This document shows, piece by piece, positions 34,402 to 42,702 of a stretch of DNA of 64,000 nt. Numbering within the stretch: the stretch's first letter is position 1; every line of letters begins with the position of its first letter. The notes beneath the pieces are model-generated. The model saw nothing but the letters and a program-made list of their open reading frames with translations, did not search any database and was not told the origin of the DNA. Source of the stretch: Curtobacterium pusillum (GTDB taxonomy: Bacteria; Actinomycetota; Actinomycetes; Actinomycetales; Microbacteriaceae); NCBI RefSeq assembly GCF_007673235.1, contig NZ_VDZH01000002.1, positions 327,652-391,651 on the forward strand. The letters run 5' to 3'. The translations under genes were made by a program, and so were the position numbers.

Positions 34402-35331
34402 ATGAAGGCAGTGCAGTTCCACGAGGTCGGCGGACCCGAGGTCCTCCAGTACGGCGAGGTCGAGCAGCCCACGCCCGGCATCGGCGAGGTGCTCGTCCGG
34501 GTCACCGCGTCCGCCTACAGCGCGGCCGACAACGGCATGCGCGCCGGGTTCCTCCCGATCCCCATCGAACTCCCGCACATCCCCGGCTACGACGTCTCCG
34601 GCGTGGTCGACACCGTCGGCGACGGCGTCACCGACCTCGCGGTGGGCGATGCCGTGATCGGGTTCCTGCCCATGGAGCGCGACGGGGGAGCGGCCGAGTA
34701 CGTCGTCGCCCCGGCAGACGCCCTCGTCCCGGCACCGACGAGCATCCCGCTGGCCGACGCCGCCGCCCTGCCGTCCGTGGCGTTGACCGCGTGGCAGGCG
34801 CTCGTCGACTCCGGTCGGCTCGAAGCCGGGCAGCGACTGCTCATCGTCGGTGCGGGCGGTGTCGTCGGCAAGTACGCGATCCAGCTCGCGAAGCGCCTCG
34901 GCGTGCACGTCATCGCGACGGCCAGCCCGCGCAGCGCCGACGCGGTCCGGGCAGCGGGTGCCGACCAGGTCATCGACCACACCGAGACGGACGTCCTGCA
35001 AGCGGTCGAGGGGCAGGTCGACGTCCTGCTCAACCTCGCGCCACTCGAGCCCGAGCGGTTCGAGGCGTTCGTGGCCGCGGTCCGTGACGGGGGAGCGGTG
35101 GTGAGCACCACGGCGTTCATCGCGACGCCGGGCGACGAGTCCCGGGGTGTCCGTGCCGAGACGGTGTTCGTCCTGCGGAACCGGGAGCGTCTGGCCGAGC
35201 TCGTGTCGCTCGTCGACGCCGGTGAGCTCACGGTCGAGGTGACGCGGCGGGTCCCGCTGACGGAGCTCCGGGCGGTGCACGCCGAGGGCGCTGCCGGTCG
35301 GATCGCGGGCAAGGTCATCGTCCTCGTCTGA
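34402..35331 (+). CDS. NADP-dependent quinone oxidoreductase-type enzyme (MDR family)
   Basis: A 309-residue zinc-free medium-chain reductase. The N-terminus MKAVQFHEVGGPEVLQYGEV and the nucleotide-binding loop LLIVGAGGVVGKYAIQLAKRLG are diagnostic; the structural zinc cysteines are absent. Family members reduce quinones or enones with NADPH. The start ATG has a good AAGGAG ribosome site. It is divergent from marR and downstream of two operators, so it is probably induced when MarR binds its ligand. Confidence 0.88.
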   Translation: MKAVQFHEVGGPEVLQYGEVEQPTPGIGEVLVRVTASAYSAADNGMRAGFLPIPIELPHIPGYDVSGVVDTVGDGVTDLAVGDAVIGFLPMERDGGAAEYVVAPADALVPAPTSIPLADAAALPSVALTAWQALVDSGRLEAGQRLLIVGAGGVVGKYAIQLAKRLGVHVIATASPRSADAVRAAGADQVIDHTETDVLQAVEGQVDVLLNLAPLEPERFEAFVAAVRDGGAVVSTTAFIATPGDESRGVRAETVFVLRNRERLAELVSLVDAGELTVEVTRRVPLTELRAVHAEGAAGRIAGKVIVLV

Positions 35332-35365
35332 GAGCCCGTCGGTCGCGATCAGGTCTGGACGGGGT

Positions 35366-35383
35366 GACCGTCCTTGGACGGTC
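35366..35383. terminator. Hairpin between convergent genes
   Basis: GACCGTCC and GGACGGTC pair perfectly around TT, with a further GGACGG just upstream that could form an alternative stem. It lies between the oxidoreductase stop (35331) and the minus-strand stop at 35387, so it can serve both. Confidence 0.6.
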
Positions 35384-35386
35384 CGC

Positions 35387-35914
35387 TCAGTCCGTCGCAC
35401 CCCGCGGCGGATCCACCAGCAGCCCCACCCGGTCGGCGAGGTACGCCTCGAGCGGCACGGCAGCGCCGCCGGCCGGGGACCAGCGCACGAGCGGGGTCCC
35501 GTCGTCGACGAAGAGCACCGCCGACGAACCGACGAGCGACTCGTCGAGCGGGATCGCCGTCGCCCCGTGGTTCACGGTGTCGCCCGGCGCGAAGTGCCCC
35601 TTCTGCGCCGCTGCCCGGTACGCCCGTCGTACCTCGGCGGAGACGGAGACGAACTGTGAGCGTCCGGGGTCGGTGACCCGCGTGATCAGGCCCGTCGCCC
35701 AGACACGACCGCCGGTCTCGAGCGACGAACCCACGAGCAGTGCACCGACCCGCCAGACGCGGCCGAGCGACCGCATGGTGGGCTCGCGGCGGATGCCGAG
35801 CACGGCCTTCGGCTCGACGTACTCGCCGAGTGCCTCGTCCGGGACCGCGGCGGTCCGGAGCGTCCGGGCGGCGTCGTCGAGCTGCGCCCTCGCCCGTTCC
35901 ACGCCGTCCGTCAC
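35387..35914 (-). CDS. Hypothetical protein at the end of the sipW operon
   Basis: About 175 residues, soluble, no signal peptide or membrane helix. I do not recognise the family. Notable text: EALGEYVEPKAVLGIRREP, MRSLGRVWRVGALLVG and the C-terminal PLEAYLADRVGLLVDPP. GTG 35914 lies one base after the sipW stop, so it is probably cotranscribed with the signal peptidase, but its make-up suggests a cytoplasmic role of its own. Conserved blocks and normal codon use argue that it is a real gene. Confidence 0.55.
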   Translation of the reverse strand: MTDGVERARAQLDDAARTLRTAAVPDEALGEYVEPKAVLGIRREPTMRSLGRVWRVGALLVGSSLETGGRVWATGLITRVTDPGRSQFVSVSAEVRRAYRAAAQKGHFAPGDTVNHGATAIPLDESLVGSSAVLFVDDGTPLVRWSPAGGAAVPLEAYLADRVGLLVDPPRGATD

Positions 35915-35915
35915 G

Positions 35916-36554
35916 TCACCCGAGCGTAGCCCGGTGCGCCCCCGATGACCGACGCCCACCAGCCATGCTGCTCCGCCGGCGCCGCGCCGCGGACACGATC
36001 CCGATCGTCACCATCACGGCTCCGTAGGCGAGCAGCACCCCCGCGATCGCCGGGATGAGCCACGTGCGCGACCCGTTGACGAGCTGGTTGACCAGCCCGA
36101 TGTCCGGCAGGCTGTACCAGACCACGCCACGGACCTGTGCGGCGGTGACCGGTGCCGGGTCGGCGAGCGCGTTGTTGTCGCCCTTGAGCCTGAAGGTCCG
36201 GGACCCGTCGGACGACGACGCCACGGAGACCACCCGGTGGCTGATGACCGCGGGCTGCCCGGAGGTGATCTGGTACGTCACGACGTCGCCGATCCGGATG
36301 TCGTCCACCGGGGTCGGCCGGACGACGAGCAGGGTGCCCGGGGGCAGCGTCGGGTCCATCGACTGCGTCAGCACCGTGAGCGGGGTCGACCCGGTGGCCT
36401 TCGGCACGACGATCAGCACGACCGCCAGCCCCGCGACGAGCAGGAGCAGCCCGGTGCTCAGGCCGAGCCCGACGGCACGGACCACGGCCTTCCAGCCGGC
36501 GACCGAAGAACCGGCGACCGAAGAACCCGTGACCGACGCACCGGCAGTGCTCAT
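35916..36554 (-). CDS. sipW: Signal peptidase I, SipW (ER/archaeal) type
   Basis: A 212-residue membrane protease with an N-terminal helix (about 26-50) and a C-terminal helix near 155-178. The catalytic serine is Ser65 in LTQSMDPTLPPG. The base is His106 in VISHRVV instead of the lysine of ordinary bacterial signal peptidases, which defines the ER/SipW type. It should cleave the three exported proteins encoded just upstream, each of which has a SipW-type leader. ATG 36554 overlaps the preceding stop. Near the N-terminus a five-residue unit (SVAGS-like) is repeated from a 15-bp tandem repeat in the DNA. Confidence 0.88.
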   Translation of the reverse strand: MSTAGASVTGSSVAGSSVAGWKAVVRAVGLGLSTGLLLLVAGLAVVLIVVPKATGSTPLTVLTQSMDPTLPPGTLLVVRPTPVDDIRIGDVVTYQITSGQPAVISHRVVSVASSSDGSRTFRLKGDNNALADPAPVTAAQVRGVVWYSLPDIGLVNQLVNGSRTWLIPAIAGVLLAYGAVMVTIGIVSAARRRRSSMAGGRRSSGAHRATLG

Positions 36555-37444
36555 GCGCCGCATCGGACTGCCTTCCCGTTGTTCTGCGTGAAGAGGGTGA
36601 TCGTGCCGCTGGCCACGACGGTGCTCGTCGGGTTGCCCGCGCTGTCGAGGATCTTGACCGTGACCGTCACCGGGCCGCTTGTGGCGATGTTGGCCGGGAT
36701 CTGGTCGGGCGCCAGGGTGAAGCGCCCGTAGTAGTCCTGCTCCTTCTGGCCGACCATGGTCGAGGCGTCGGGACCGACGAACGCCCCGTACCAGGTGTCC
36801 TTCGGGCGGCTCGAGGTCGGCCAGGCGACCTCGACGTACGTACCGCTGTGGTCCGTGCAGGTGAACGCCGGGGTGGCGGCCGAGGTGTTCAGGTAGAAGC
36901 CGCCCTGCACGATGCCGGACGTCCACGTGCCCGCCGTGACCGTGAGGTTGACGTTCACGTTCGTGGTGGTGGACGCCGGGGCGGACGAGGTCGGCGTGCT
37001 CCGCGTGCACCACACGGCGCTGGCGCCGGCGGCGAGCTTCGACGTCATGCTCGGCAGCGACGCCCAGGTGCCGGACACGGAACCGGTGCCGACCGAGGTG
37101 GACGCCGTGCAGGCCGACGTCGAGGCGACGGGCCACGCGACGACGCTCACCGCTTGCGCGAGGGCGGTCGAGCTGCCGGACACGACGGACACGGTGGTCG
37201 TCGCGGTGCCGGCGAGCGAGCCGGAGTTCGTCAGGGTGATCGGCTTCGTCATCGACGTCACGCTCGACGAGAACGTGGTCGTCATGTCGCTGGTGCCGCT
37301 CAGGGACGCCCCGGTCTTGCCGATCGTCACGCTCGAGGCGGTGGTCCCGGTGGCGCTCCACAGTGCCCACGCGGCCGAGGACCCACCGGCGACGAACGCC
37401 GCGGTGAGCAGGACCGCGAGCAGGGCGCGGAGGCGGCGGCTCAC
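36551..37444 (-). CDS. SipW-type exported protein, large
   Basis: A 297-residue secreted protein. The leader is RALLAVLLTAAFVAGGSSAA followed by WALWSATG, where ALW is shared with the two sister proteins. The mature part is rich in Thr, Ser, Val and Ala with beta-strand patterning (two Ig-like stretches likely) and several cysteines. The C-terminal third (KDTWYGAFVGPDASTM to the end) looks like a separate domain. GTG 37444 overlaps the upstream stop (GTGA). A surface or fibre-associated role like that of TasA-operon proteins is inferred from the SipW pairing. Confidence 0.72.
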   Translation of the reverse strand: MSRRLRALLAVLLTAAFVAGGSSAAWALWSATGTTASSVTIGKTGASLSGTSDMTTTFSSSVTSMTKPITLTNSGSLAGTATTTVSVVSGSSTALAQAVSVVAWPVASTSACTASTSVGTGSVSGTWASLPSMTSKLAAGASAVWCTRSTPTSSAPASTTTNVNVNLTVTAGTWTSGIVQGGFYLNTSAATPAFTCTDHSGTYVEVAWPTSSRPKDTWYGAFVGPDASTMVGQKEQDYYGRFTLAPDQIPANIATSGPVTVTVKILDSAGNPTSTVVASGTITLFTQNNGKAVRCGA

Positions 37445-38037
37445 GCGCTCACCTGCGTCCCGGTCACGGTGAGGGAGAAGTCGGTCACGGCGCCCGCCAC
37501 GCTCTGCGGCGCATCGGCGTCGAGGTCCATCTCGACACAGCCGACGGCGCTGGCCCCGGCGGGGAGTGTGAAGGACCCGCTCCCGGTGTCGAAGGCCGCC
37601 AGACGGCCGCTCGCGCCGGACAACCCGGTGCGGCAGTCGGCCGTCGAACCGACGACGGACAGGCGCAGGGTCAGCTCGCCGAGCACGGCGGCGGTCGTGG
37701 AGTTCGTGGCGTACGACACTTTGGTCGAGGTGGTCGCGACGCGCATGCTGAGCGGGATCGATCCCGTGTTCTGCACGGTGAAGGTCCCGGTCACGCCGAT
37801 CCCCGGCCCGAGCACGGCAGTGTTCATCGCCGAGAGCGGCCCGGTGGTGATGGTCGCGGTGGCGGACCGGACGGTCGACGCCGAGGTGCTCGCCGTGCCG
37901 TTCCAGAGTGCGTAGGTGCCGCCGGTGCCGAGCATCGCGGTGACGACCGCGACGACCAGGGCGATGACGGTCGGCCAAATCCACCGGTGGCGACGCGGTG
38001 CGCGGTGGCGCCCGGTCGTCCTCGGCGTGCTGGTCAT
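37441..38037 (-). CDS. SipW-type exported protein, medium
   Basis: A 198-residue secreted protein with a basic N-terminus (GRHRAPRRHRW), a hydrophobic leader and the SipW-type junction GTGGTYALWNGTAS. The mature domain (from about STVRSATATITTGPLS) is a predicted beta sandwich with two conserved-looking cysteines, and is similar in pattern to TasA/camelysin-like proteins. ATG 38037 follows AGGGGAC. A family A hairpin lies between it and the upstream sister gene. Confidence 0.72.
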   Translation of the reverse strand: MTSTPRTTGRHRAPRRHRWIWPTVIALVVAVVTAMLGTGGTYALWNGTASTSASTVRSATATITTGPLSAMNTAVLGPGIGVTGTFTVQNTGSIPLSMRVATTSTKVSYATNSTTAAVLGELTLRLSVVGSTADCRTGLSGASGRLAAFDTGSGSFTLPAGASAVGCVEMDLDADAPQSVAGAVTDFSLTVTGTQVSA

Positions 38038-38110
38038 GTCGTCCCCTGGTCGTCGTGGTCGTGCGGTCACCGCCGGTGGGGCGGTGCAGTGGTGCAGGTG
38101 GTGCTGACAC

Positions 38111-38175
38111 GGCCTGGAGGCACGTGGTCGCGATCGGCGGATCAGGGACCCATCGGGACCACGGCCTTCCAGGCC
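38111..38175. repeat. Family A hairpin inside the sipW operon
   Basis: GGCCTGGAGGCACGTGGTC and the downstream inverse arm (38157-38175) pair at 16 of 19 positions across a 27-base loop. It stands 18 bp after the stop of the first exported-protein gene and 73 bp before the next gene, the same place in the operon as the hairpin between chvE and gguA. Confidence 0.7.
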
Positions 38176-38193
38176 CGGGTCGGCACCCGCGGG

Positions 38194-38748
38194 TCAGGAA
38201 CCGATCGCGGTCTGGGTCAGCGTGAAGGCGAGGGCGCCGACGTTGAGGGTCCCGCCCTGCCCGGTGGTCGCCGAGGAGGGGAGCGCGATGGTGAAGACGA
38301 CCTTCACCGTCGAGGTCGCCGCCGAGGGCGAGACGACGAAGGTGTTCGCGTTCGACGTCGACTGCACGACCGAGGCGCTCGACGACGTGACCGCGAGGGT
38401 CTTCGTCGTCGCGGCGAGGAGCGCGGCGTCGCCGGTGATGCTCTGGTTGGCGTACGTGAGGTTGGCCTTGAGGTCCTGGCCGGTCGCACCGATCGTCAGC
38501 GTCTGGGTGAACTGGTACGTGTTGCCCGGCACCATGAGGGCGCTCGCCGGGTTGATCGTCGCCGAGCGGCCGTTCGTGACGTCCGTCCAGACGCCGTCGT
38601 TGTTGGCGCTGAGGGTCAGCGAGCCGGAGCTCACCGAGGACGCGGCCGTGCTGGCGCTGGCGTTCCACAGGGCGAAGGTACCCGCACCGCCGAGGAGGAG
38701 GGCGACGCCGGCAGCGCCGGCGATGGCACCGGTCACGATCTTGTGCAT
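38194..38748 (-). CDS. SipW-type exported protein, TasA/CalY-like
   Basis: A 184-residue secreted protein. The leader HKIVTGAIAGAAGVALLLGG is followed by AGTFALWNASA, the alternate signal motif known from proteins cleaved by SipW. The mature part is almost entirely Ser, Thr, Ala, Val, Asn and Leu in alternating beta patterns with no cysteine, as expected for a fibre-forming or surface-coating subunit. It is first in the operon and therefore probably the most abundant product. Fibre formation is inference from Bacillus TasA. Confidence 0.75.
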   Translation of the reverse strand: MHKIVTGAIAGAAGVALLLGGAGTFALWNASASTAASSVSSGSLTLSANNDGVWTDVTNGRSATINPASALMVPGNTYQFTQTLTIGATGQDLKANLTYANQSITGDAALLAATTKTLAVTSSSASVVQSTSNANTFVVSPSAATSTVKVVFTIALPSSATTGQGGTLNVGALAFTLTQTAIGS

Positions 38749-39095
38749 GGAGGAGTCCGTTCCTGCGCGTTCGGGCGCGCTGAGGCCACCGGCAGTGCCG
38801 ATGGGACGATGTCATCGGCCCCTGGTTCGCGGGGCCGCGGCCGACCTGTGCCGGAGAGTGGTCGCCGGGCTCCGCGACGTGACACGTCTCGGGCGGGCTG
38901 GACTCGCTCTGGTGACGACGCTACCGGTCCCCCAAAGTGCCGACAAGAGGGAACATGCGTCTGAATGGACCCAGTACAGGGGGCATTTTCGTCCCCGAGA
39001 GTGCCGACACGGTTTGTACCCCGGTCTGACGCTCCGGACACGCGGAATGCCGGACACCCCCGTACCGTTGCACCGTCCGGAAACGAGGAGGGCCC
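38749..39095. other. 347-bp divergent gap between the sipW operon and pnuC
   Basis: No gene seen. It should hold divergent promoters. The decamer AGTGCCGACA occurs twice as a direct repeat (38936-38945 and 39000-39009), each preceded by a run of C and purines, 64 bp apart. GAGGAGG just before 39096 is the pnuC ribosome site. I see no clear riboswitch fold. Confidence 0.5.
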
Positions 39096-39761
39096 ATGGG
39101 CATCGTGCGGTGGCTGTTCGACGCGCAGCTCGTCATCGGCGATCAGACCGTGCTCTGGCGCGAGGTGATCGGCAACGTGTTCGGCCTGCTCAGTGCCCTC
39201 GGTGGGATGCGGCGCAAGGTGTGGGCCTGGCCGGTGGGCATCGTCGGCAACGCCCTGCTCTTCACGGTCTTCATGGGTGCGCTCTTCGACACCCCGAACC
39301 CGGTCAACCTGCTCGGCCAGGCGGGCCGACAGGTCATGTTCATCATCGTGAGCGTCTACGGCTGGTACCGCTGGACGCACCGTCCCGACGACGCGACGAC
39401 CGTGATCGACCCGCGCTGGGCCTCCTGGAGGGCTCGTGGACTGATGGTCCTCGTCATGGTGGGCGGCACCGCGGTCCTGACCCCGATCTTCCGCGCCCTC
39501 GGTTCGTACGAACCGGTGTGGAGCGACGCCTGGATCTTCGTCGGGTCGCTGCTCGCCACGTACGGGATGGCGAAGGGCTGGGTCGAGTTCTGGCTCGTCT
39601 GGGTCGCGGTGGACCTCGTGGGTGTTCCGCTGCTGTTCTCGGCCGGCTACTACGCGTCCGGACTCATGTACGTGTTCTACGGGGTGTTCACCCTGACCGG
39701 GTTCTTCGTCTGGATGAACCAGCGGACGAAGCCCTCGGCGGCACCGGTCACCGTCGGCTGA
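39096..39761 (+). CDS. pnuC: Nicotinamide riboside transporter PnuC
   Basis: A 221-residue membrane protein with seven predicted helices. PnuC hallmarks are visible: GNVFGLLSALGGM, VWAWPVGIVGNALLF, the SVYGWYRW motif and WVAVDLVGVPLLF. PnuC carries nicotinamide riboside by facilitated diffusion for NAD synthesis, driven by phosphorylation in the cell. The ATG follows GAGGAGG. No nadR or NAD-salvage gene is adjacent; a TetR-like gene follows 67 bp later on the same strand. Confidence 0.92.
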   Translation: MGIVRWLFDAQLVIGDQTVLWREVIGNVFGLLSALGGMRRKVWAWPVGIVGNALLFTVFMGALFDTPNPVNLLGQAGRQVMFIIVSVYGWYRWTHRPDDATTVIDPRWASWRARGLMVLVMVGGTAVLTPIFRALGSYEPVWSDAWIFVGSLLATYGMAKGWVEFWLVWVAVDLVGVPLLFSAGYYASGLMYVFYGVFTLTGFFVWMNQRTKPSAAPVTVG

Positions 39762-39828
39762 CCGTCCGGAGTGCGCGGCCCCCGGTCTGGGACGAGACAC
39801 CGGTCCGCTGACGAGGTGGGATGGTCGG

Positions 39829-40461
39829 ATGGAACACGACCACGACGCCTCGCTCGGGGACGAGCAGTCCCTCGCCGAGCGGATCGTCCGCGGCGCCATC
39901 CGCGCCTACCGCCTCCACCCGTTCGACAGCGTCGACGCGAGCGTCGTCGCCGAGGTGGCCGGGATCGAGGTCGACGTCGTCGAGCGGCTGTTCCCGACCT
40001 GGGACGCCCTGCTGCTCGTGACGTACGACCGCTGGACGCAGCTGCGCGGGACGCGCCGGAAGAACCCGCCGTCGTGCACGATCGAGTACGTCCGGATGAC
40101 CCTCGCCGAGGACGTCGCCGACCCGGGGCTCGTGCGGGTGCTCGCCGGCGTGATCACGATCGCGGCCGCCGACACCGGGTTCGCCGAGCTGTTCCGGAAG
40201 CGCTTCGAGGAGTACGTCGAACAGCTCTCCGCCGGGCTCCAGCGCGACGTCGACGCCGGCAGCGAGCGGCTCGCGATCCCGGCGTACCAGGCCGCGACAC
40301 AGCTGCTGGCCGTGTACGAGGGGCTGCAGATCCAGATGCTCGTCCGGCCGCACATCGACGTCCTCGTGGAGTTCGACCGGTCCGTCCGCACGCTCCGTCA
40401 GGGGTGGCGTGAGCGCGAGGTCCCCGCGTGGGACCTCGACGAGGTCGTCCTGACCCGCTGA
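39829..40461 (+). CDS. TetR-like regulator, divergent HTH
   Basis: A 210-residue all-helical protein. The N-terminal 60 residues fit a TetR HTH (RIVRGAIRAYRLHPFDSVDASVVAEVAGIEVDVVERLFPTW region, here cited in part) with the usual Phe-Pro-Thr turn, though the recognition helix departs from consensus. The C-terminal domain is of the ligand-binding type. The target is unknown; the convergent ABC exporter next to it is a candidate. GGAGGTGGG-like text before the ATG supports the start. Confidence 0.7.
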   Translation: MEHDHDASLGDEQSLAERIVRGAIRAYRLHPFDSVDASVVAEVAGIEVDVVERLFPTWDALLLVTYDRWTQLRGTRRKNPPSCTIEYVRMTLAEDVADPGLVRVLAGVITIAAADTGFAELFRKRFEEYVEQLSAGLQRDVDAGSERLAIPAYQAATQLLAVYEGLQIQMLVRPHIDVLVEFDRSVRTLRQGWREREVPAWDLDEVVLTR

Positions 40462-40466
40462 CGGCG

Positions 40467-41684
40467 CTACGGACGTGCGCGCCGCCACGACGCGATCTGG
40501 CGGAGTGTGACCTTCGACCCGTACTGGGCGACCGAGTGCCGGAACAGGTACTGCGCGAACCACAGCAGCAGTGCGGCGACGACGAACACCTCGACGATGC
40601 AGACGACGGACTCGATGACGGTGAGCGATCCGACCGCGTTGCGCACCATCGCGGTGATCGGCGTGAAGGTCGGGAAGTACGTGAAGAACGACGCGATCGG
40701 CGACGTCGGGGTGGTCATCACGAAGAACGCCGCGTAGAGCGGGATGATCAGCGAGAAGATCGCGACGGACTGGAGCGCCGAGGCGTCCTTGATCGAGGGG
40801 ACCGCGGCACCGACGGCGACGAACAGCGCCGAGGCGAGCAGGACGCCGCCGATGAGCAGCAGCGCGCCGACGAGCATCCGCCAGGGGTCGACGACCAGCC
40901 CGCCGAGCCGCGAGGCGATCAGGGGGAGTGCCACCAGCAGTCCGATCAGCCCGGGCACCAGGAACACCCCGATCTGCACGAAGCCGACGAGCAGCATCGC
41001 GATGACCTTGCCGCGGATGAGGTCACCGGCGGTCACGGTGGTGAGGATCATCTCGGAGATGCGGTTCTCCTTCTCCTCGACCACGACCGTCACCATGCGG
41101 GTGGCGAGCAGGATCACGAGCCCGAAGAACGCGGCGACGTAGAGGAACGGCGGCACGATCGACAGCCAGCCCGGGGCGATCTGGCCATCCGCGTAGGTCG
41201 TGACGTCGGTGTCCGGTGGCGACCGCAGCAGCTGGACGCTCTCGGGGTCGTCGACGGTCGCGGCGACGCTCTGCTCGAGCACGCGTTCGGCGAGCGAGGA
41301 GTACCCGCCGTTGCCGAACAGCCCACGATCGGCGGCGTCCACGCGGATGGGCTTGGTCGACGGCGACTCCGGGAACTCGATGAACGCGTCGAGCGTGCCG
41401 TCACGGACGGCTGCCCGGTCGGCCGCAGCGTCCGTGGAGGGCGCCCCGCCCCACTTCGCCGCGACGGTCTGGGACACGAGTCCGGAGTGGTCGACGTACC
41501 GGAACGGGGTCTTCGACGCCGAGGAGCTCGTCATGACCGAATCGGTACCGGCCGCCTGGCCCACGCCGACGAGCAGTGACACCACGACGATGATGACCGG
41601 CAGGGCGAGCGTTCCGATCCAGAACGCGGGCTTCTTCACCGCGCGGACGAACTCGAACCGTACGACGGTCCCGAGGCGGCTCAC
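40467..41684 (-). CDS. ABC-2 type exporter permease (NatB/YhaP-like)
   Basis: A 405-residue membrane protein: one helix near the N-terminus (FWIGTLALPVIIVVVSLLVG), a large extracytoplasmic domain of about 140 residues, then five or six helices. The text TVVVEEKENRISEMILTTV is the ABC-2 motif typical of NatB-type Na+/drug exporters. GTG 41684 overlaps the ATPase stop (GTGA). The pair probably exports Na+, a peptide or a toxic compound; the substrate is not readable. Confidence 0.87.
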   Translation of the reverse strand: MSRLGTVVRFEFVRAVKKPAFWIGTLALPVIIVVVSLLVGVGQAAGTDSVMTSSSASKTPFRYVDHSGLVSQTVAAKWGGAPSTDAAADRAAVRDGTLDAFIEFPESPSTKPIRVDAADRGLFGNGGYSSLAERVLEQSVAATVDDPESVQLLRSPPDTDVTTYADGQIAPGWLSIVPPFLYVAAFFGLVILLATRMVTVVVEEKENRISEMILTTVTAGDLIRGKVIAMLLVGFVQIGVFLVPGLIGLLVALPLIASRLGGLVVDPWRMLVGALLLIGGVLLASALFVAVGAAVPSIKDASALQSVAIFSLIIPLYAAFFVMTTPTSPIASFFTYFPTFTPITAMVRNAVGSLTVIESVVCIVEVFVVAALLLWFAQYLFRHSVAQYGSKVTLRQIASWRRARP

Positions 41685-42619
41685 GCGGCGACCCCCGGCG
41701 CTGCCGACTCGGCCGCGAGGGCGTCGTGCCCGTAGACCTGGACGAAGATCTCGTCGAGCGGGATCCGGCGCATCTCGAACGCGGTGACGTGCACGCCGGC
41801 CGACACGAGCGACGCGAGGATGTCCGACCCGTCGGCGGCAGCTTCGGGCGTCGGGACCAGGTACGCGCGGTGACCCTCGTGCCGGGCCATCCGGTAGAGC
41901 GGCGACTGCGGCACGGGGCCGTCGAGTCCGACCCTGGCGACCGCGCCCCCGAACGCGTCCTGCACGTCGGGGATGGTGCCGTACGCCGCAGCGGCGCCGT
42001 CCTTCAGGAGCAGGATGCGGTCGCAGAGTCGTTCGACCTCGTCCATGTGGTGCGTGACCAGGATGACGGTGGCGCCGTCCGCCTTCCGCTCGTCGACGAG
42101 GTCGAGCAGCAGCCGGCGGTTGACCGGGTCGAGGCCCTTCGTCGGCTCGTCGAGGATGAGCAGCCGCGGCCGGTCCATGATCGTGATCCCGAGCTGCACC
42201 TTCTGCTGCTGGCCACCGGAGAGCTTGTCGACGCGGAGCTTCGCACGGTCCGCCAGGCCGACCCGGGCGAGGTAGTCCATGCTCCAGGCCGTCGCCTCGG
42301 GGCCCCGCAGACCGCGCAGTCGCCCGAAGTAGGTCATCACGTCGATGACGGACTCCTTGCGGTACAGGCCGCGTTCCTCGGGCAGGTAGCCGATGCCGCC
42401 GGTCGCGGGCTTGTAGGGGTGTCCGTCGATGGTGAGGGTGCCCGACGTCGGGGTCGTGATGCCGAGCAGTGCGCGGATCGTCGTGGTCTTGCCGGAGCCG
42501 TTGCTGCCGAGCAGGCCGAAGGTCTCGCCGGGGGCGATGTCGAACGACAGCCCGTCGACGACGTTGCGGTCCCCGAAGCGCATGACGAAGTCCTGCACGC
42601 TGATGCTCGCCCCACTCAT
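41681..42619 (-). CDS. ABC exporter ATPase (NatA-like)
   Basis: A 312-residue ATPase with Walker A GSNGSGKTTT, signature LSGGQQQKVQLG, Walker [13 protein letters not shown] and H-loop VTHHMDEVERLCDR. The C-terminal extension of about 90 residues, including DEIFVQVYG, is typical of the NatA/CcmA/drug-resistance group. The ATG lies 27 bp from a family A hairpin that separates it from the alpha-glucosidase gene upstream. Confidence 0.92.
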   Translation of the reverse strand: MSGASISVQDFVMRFGDRNVVDGLSFDIAPGETFGLLGSNGSGKTTTIRALLGITTPTSGTLTIDGHPYKPATGGIGYLPEERGLYRKESVIDVMTYFGRLRGLRGPEATAWSMDYLARVGLADRAKLRVDKLSGGQQQKVQLGITIMDRPRLLILDEPTKGLDPVNRRLLLDLVDERKADGATVILVTHHMDEVERLCDRILLLKDGAAAAYGTIPDVQDAFGGAVARVGLDGPVPQSPLYRMARHEGHRAYLVPTPEAAADGSDILASLVSAGVHVTAFEMRRIPLDEIFVQVYGHDALAAESAAPGVAA

Positions 42620-42645
42620 GGGGCGACTGTACCGGGACCGCCTGA

Positions 42646-42689
42646 CGGACTGGAGGCGCGGTGCCTGCCCGCACCGCGCCTCCAGTCCG
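42646..42689. repeat. Family A hairpin, perfect 19-bp arms
   Basis: CGGACTGGAGGCGCGGTGC and its exact inverse flank a six-base loop. It stands 13 bp after the alpha-glucosidase stop (minus strand) and ahead of the exporter ATPase, so it probably terminates the alpha-glucoside operon. The best-preserved copy of the family. Confidence 0.85.
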
Positions 42690-42702
42690 CCTCCTGGTTC
42701 CG

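Noticed and set aside
38749..39095. NAD-type riboswitch before pnuC
   Set aside because: I looked for paired helices with conserved loops ahead of the pnuC ribosome site and saw none that I could support by eye.
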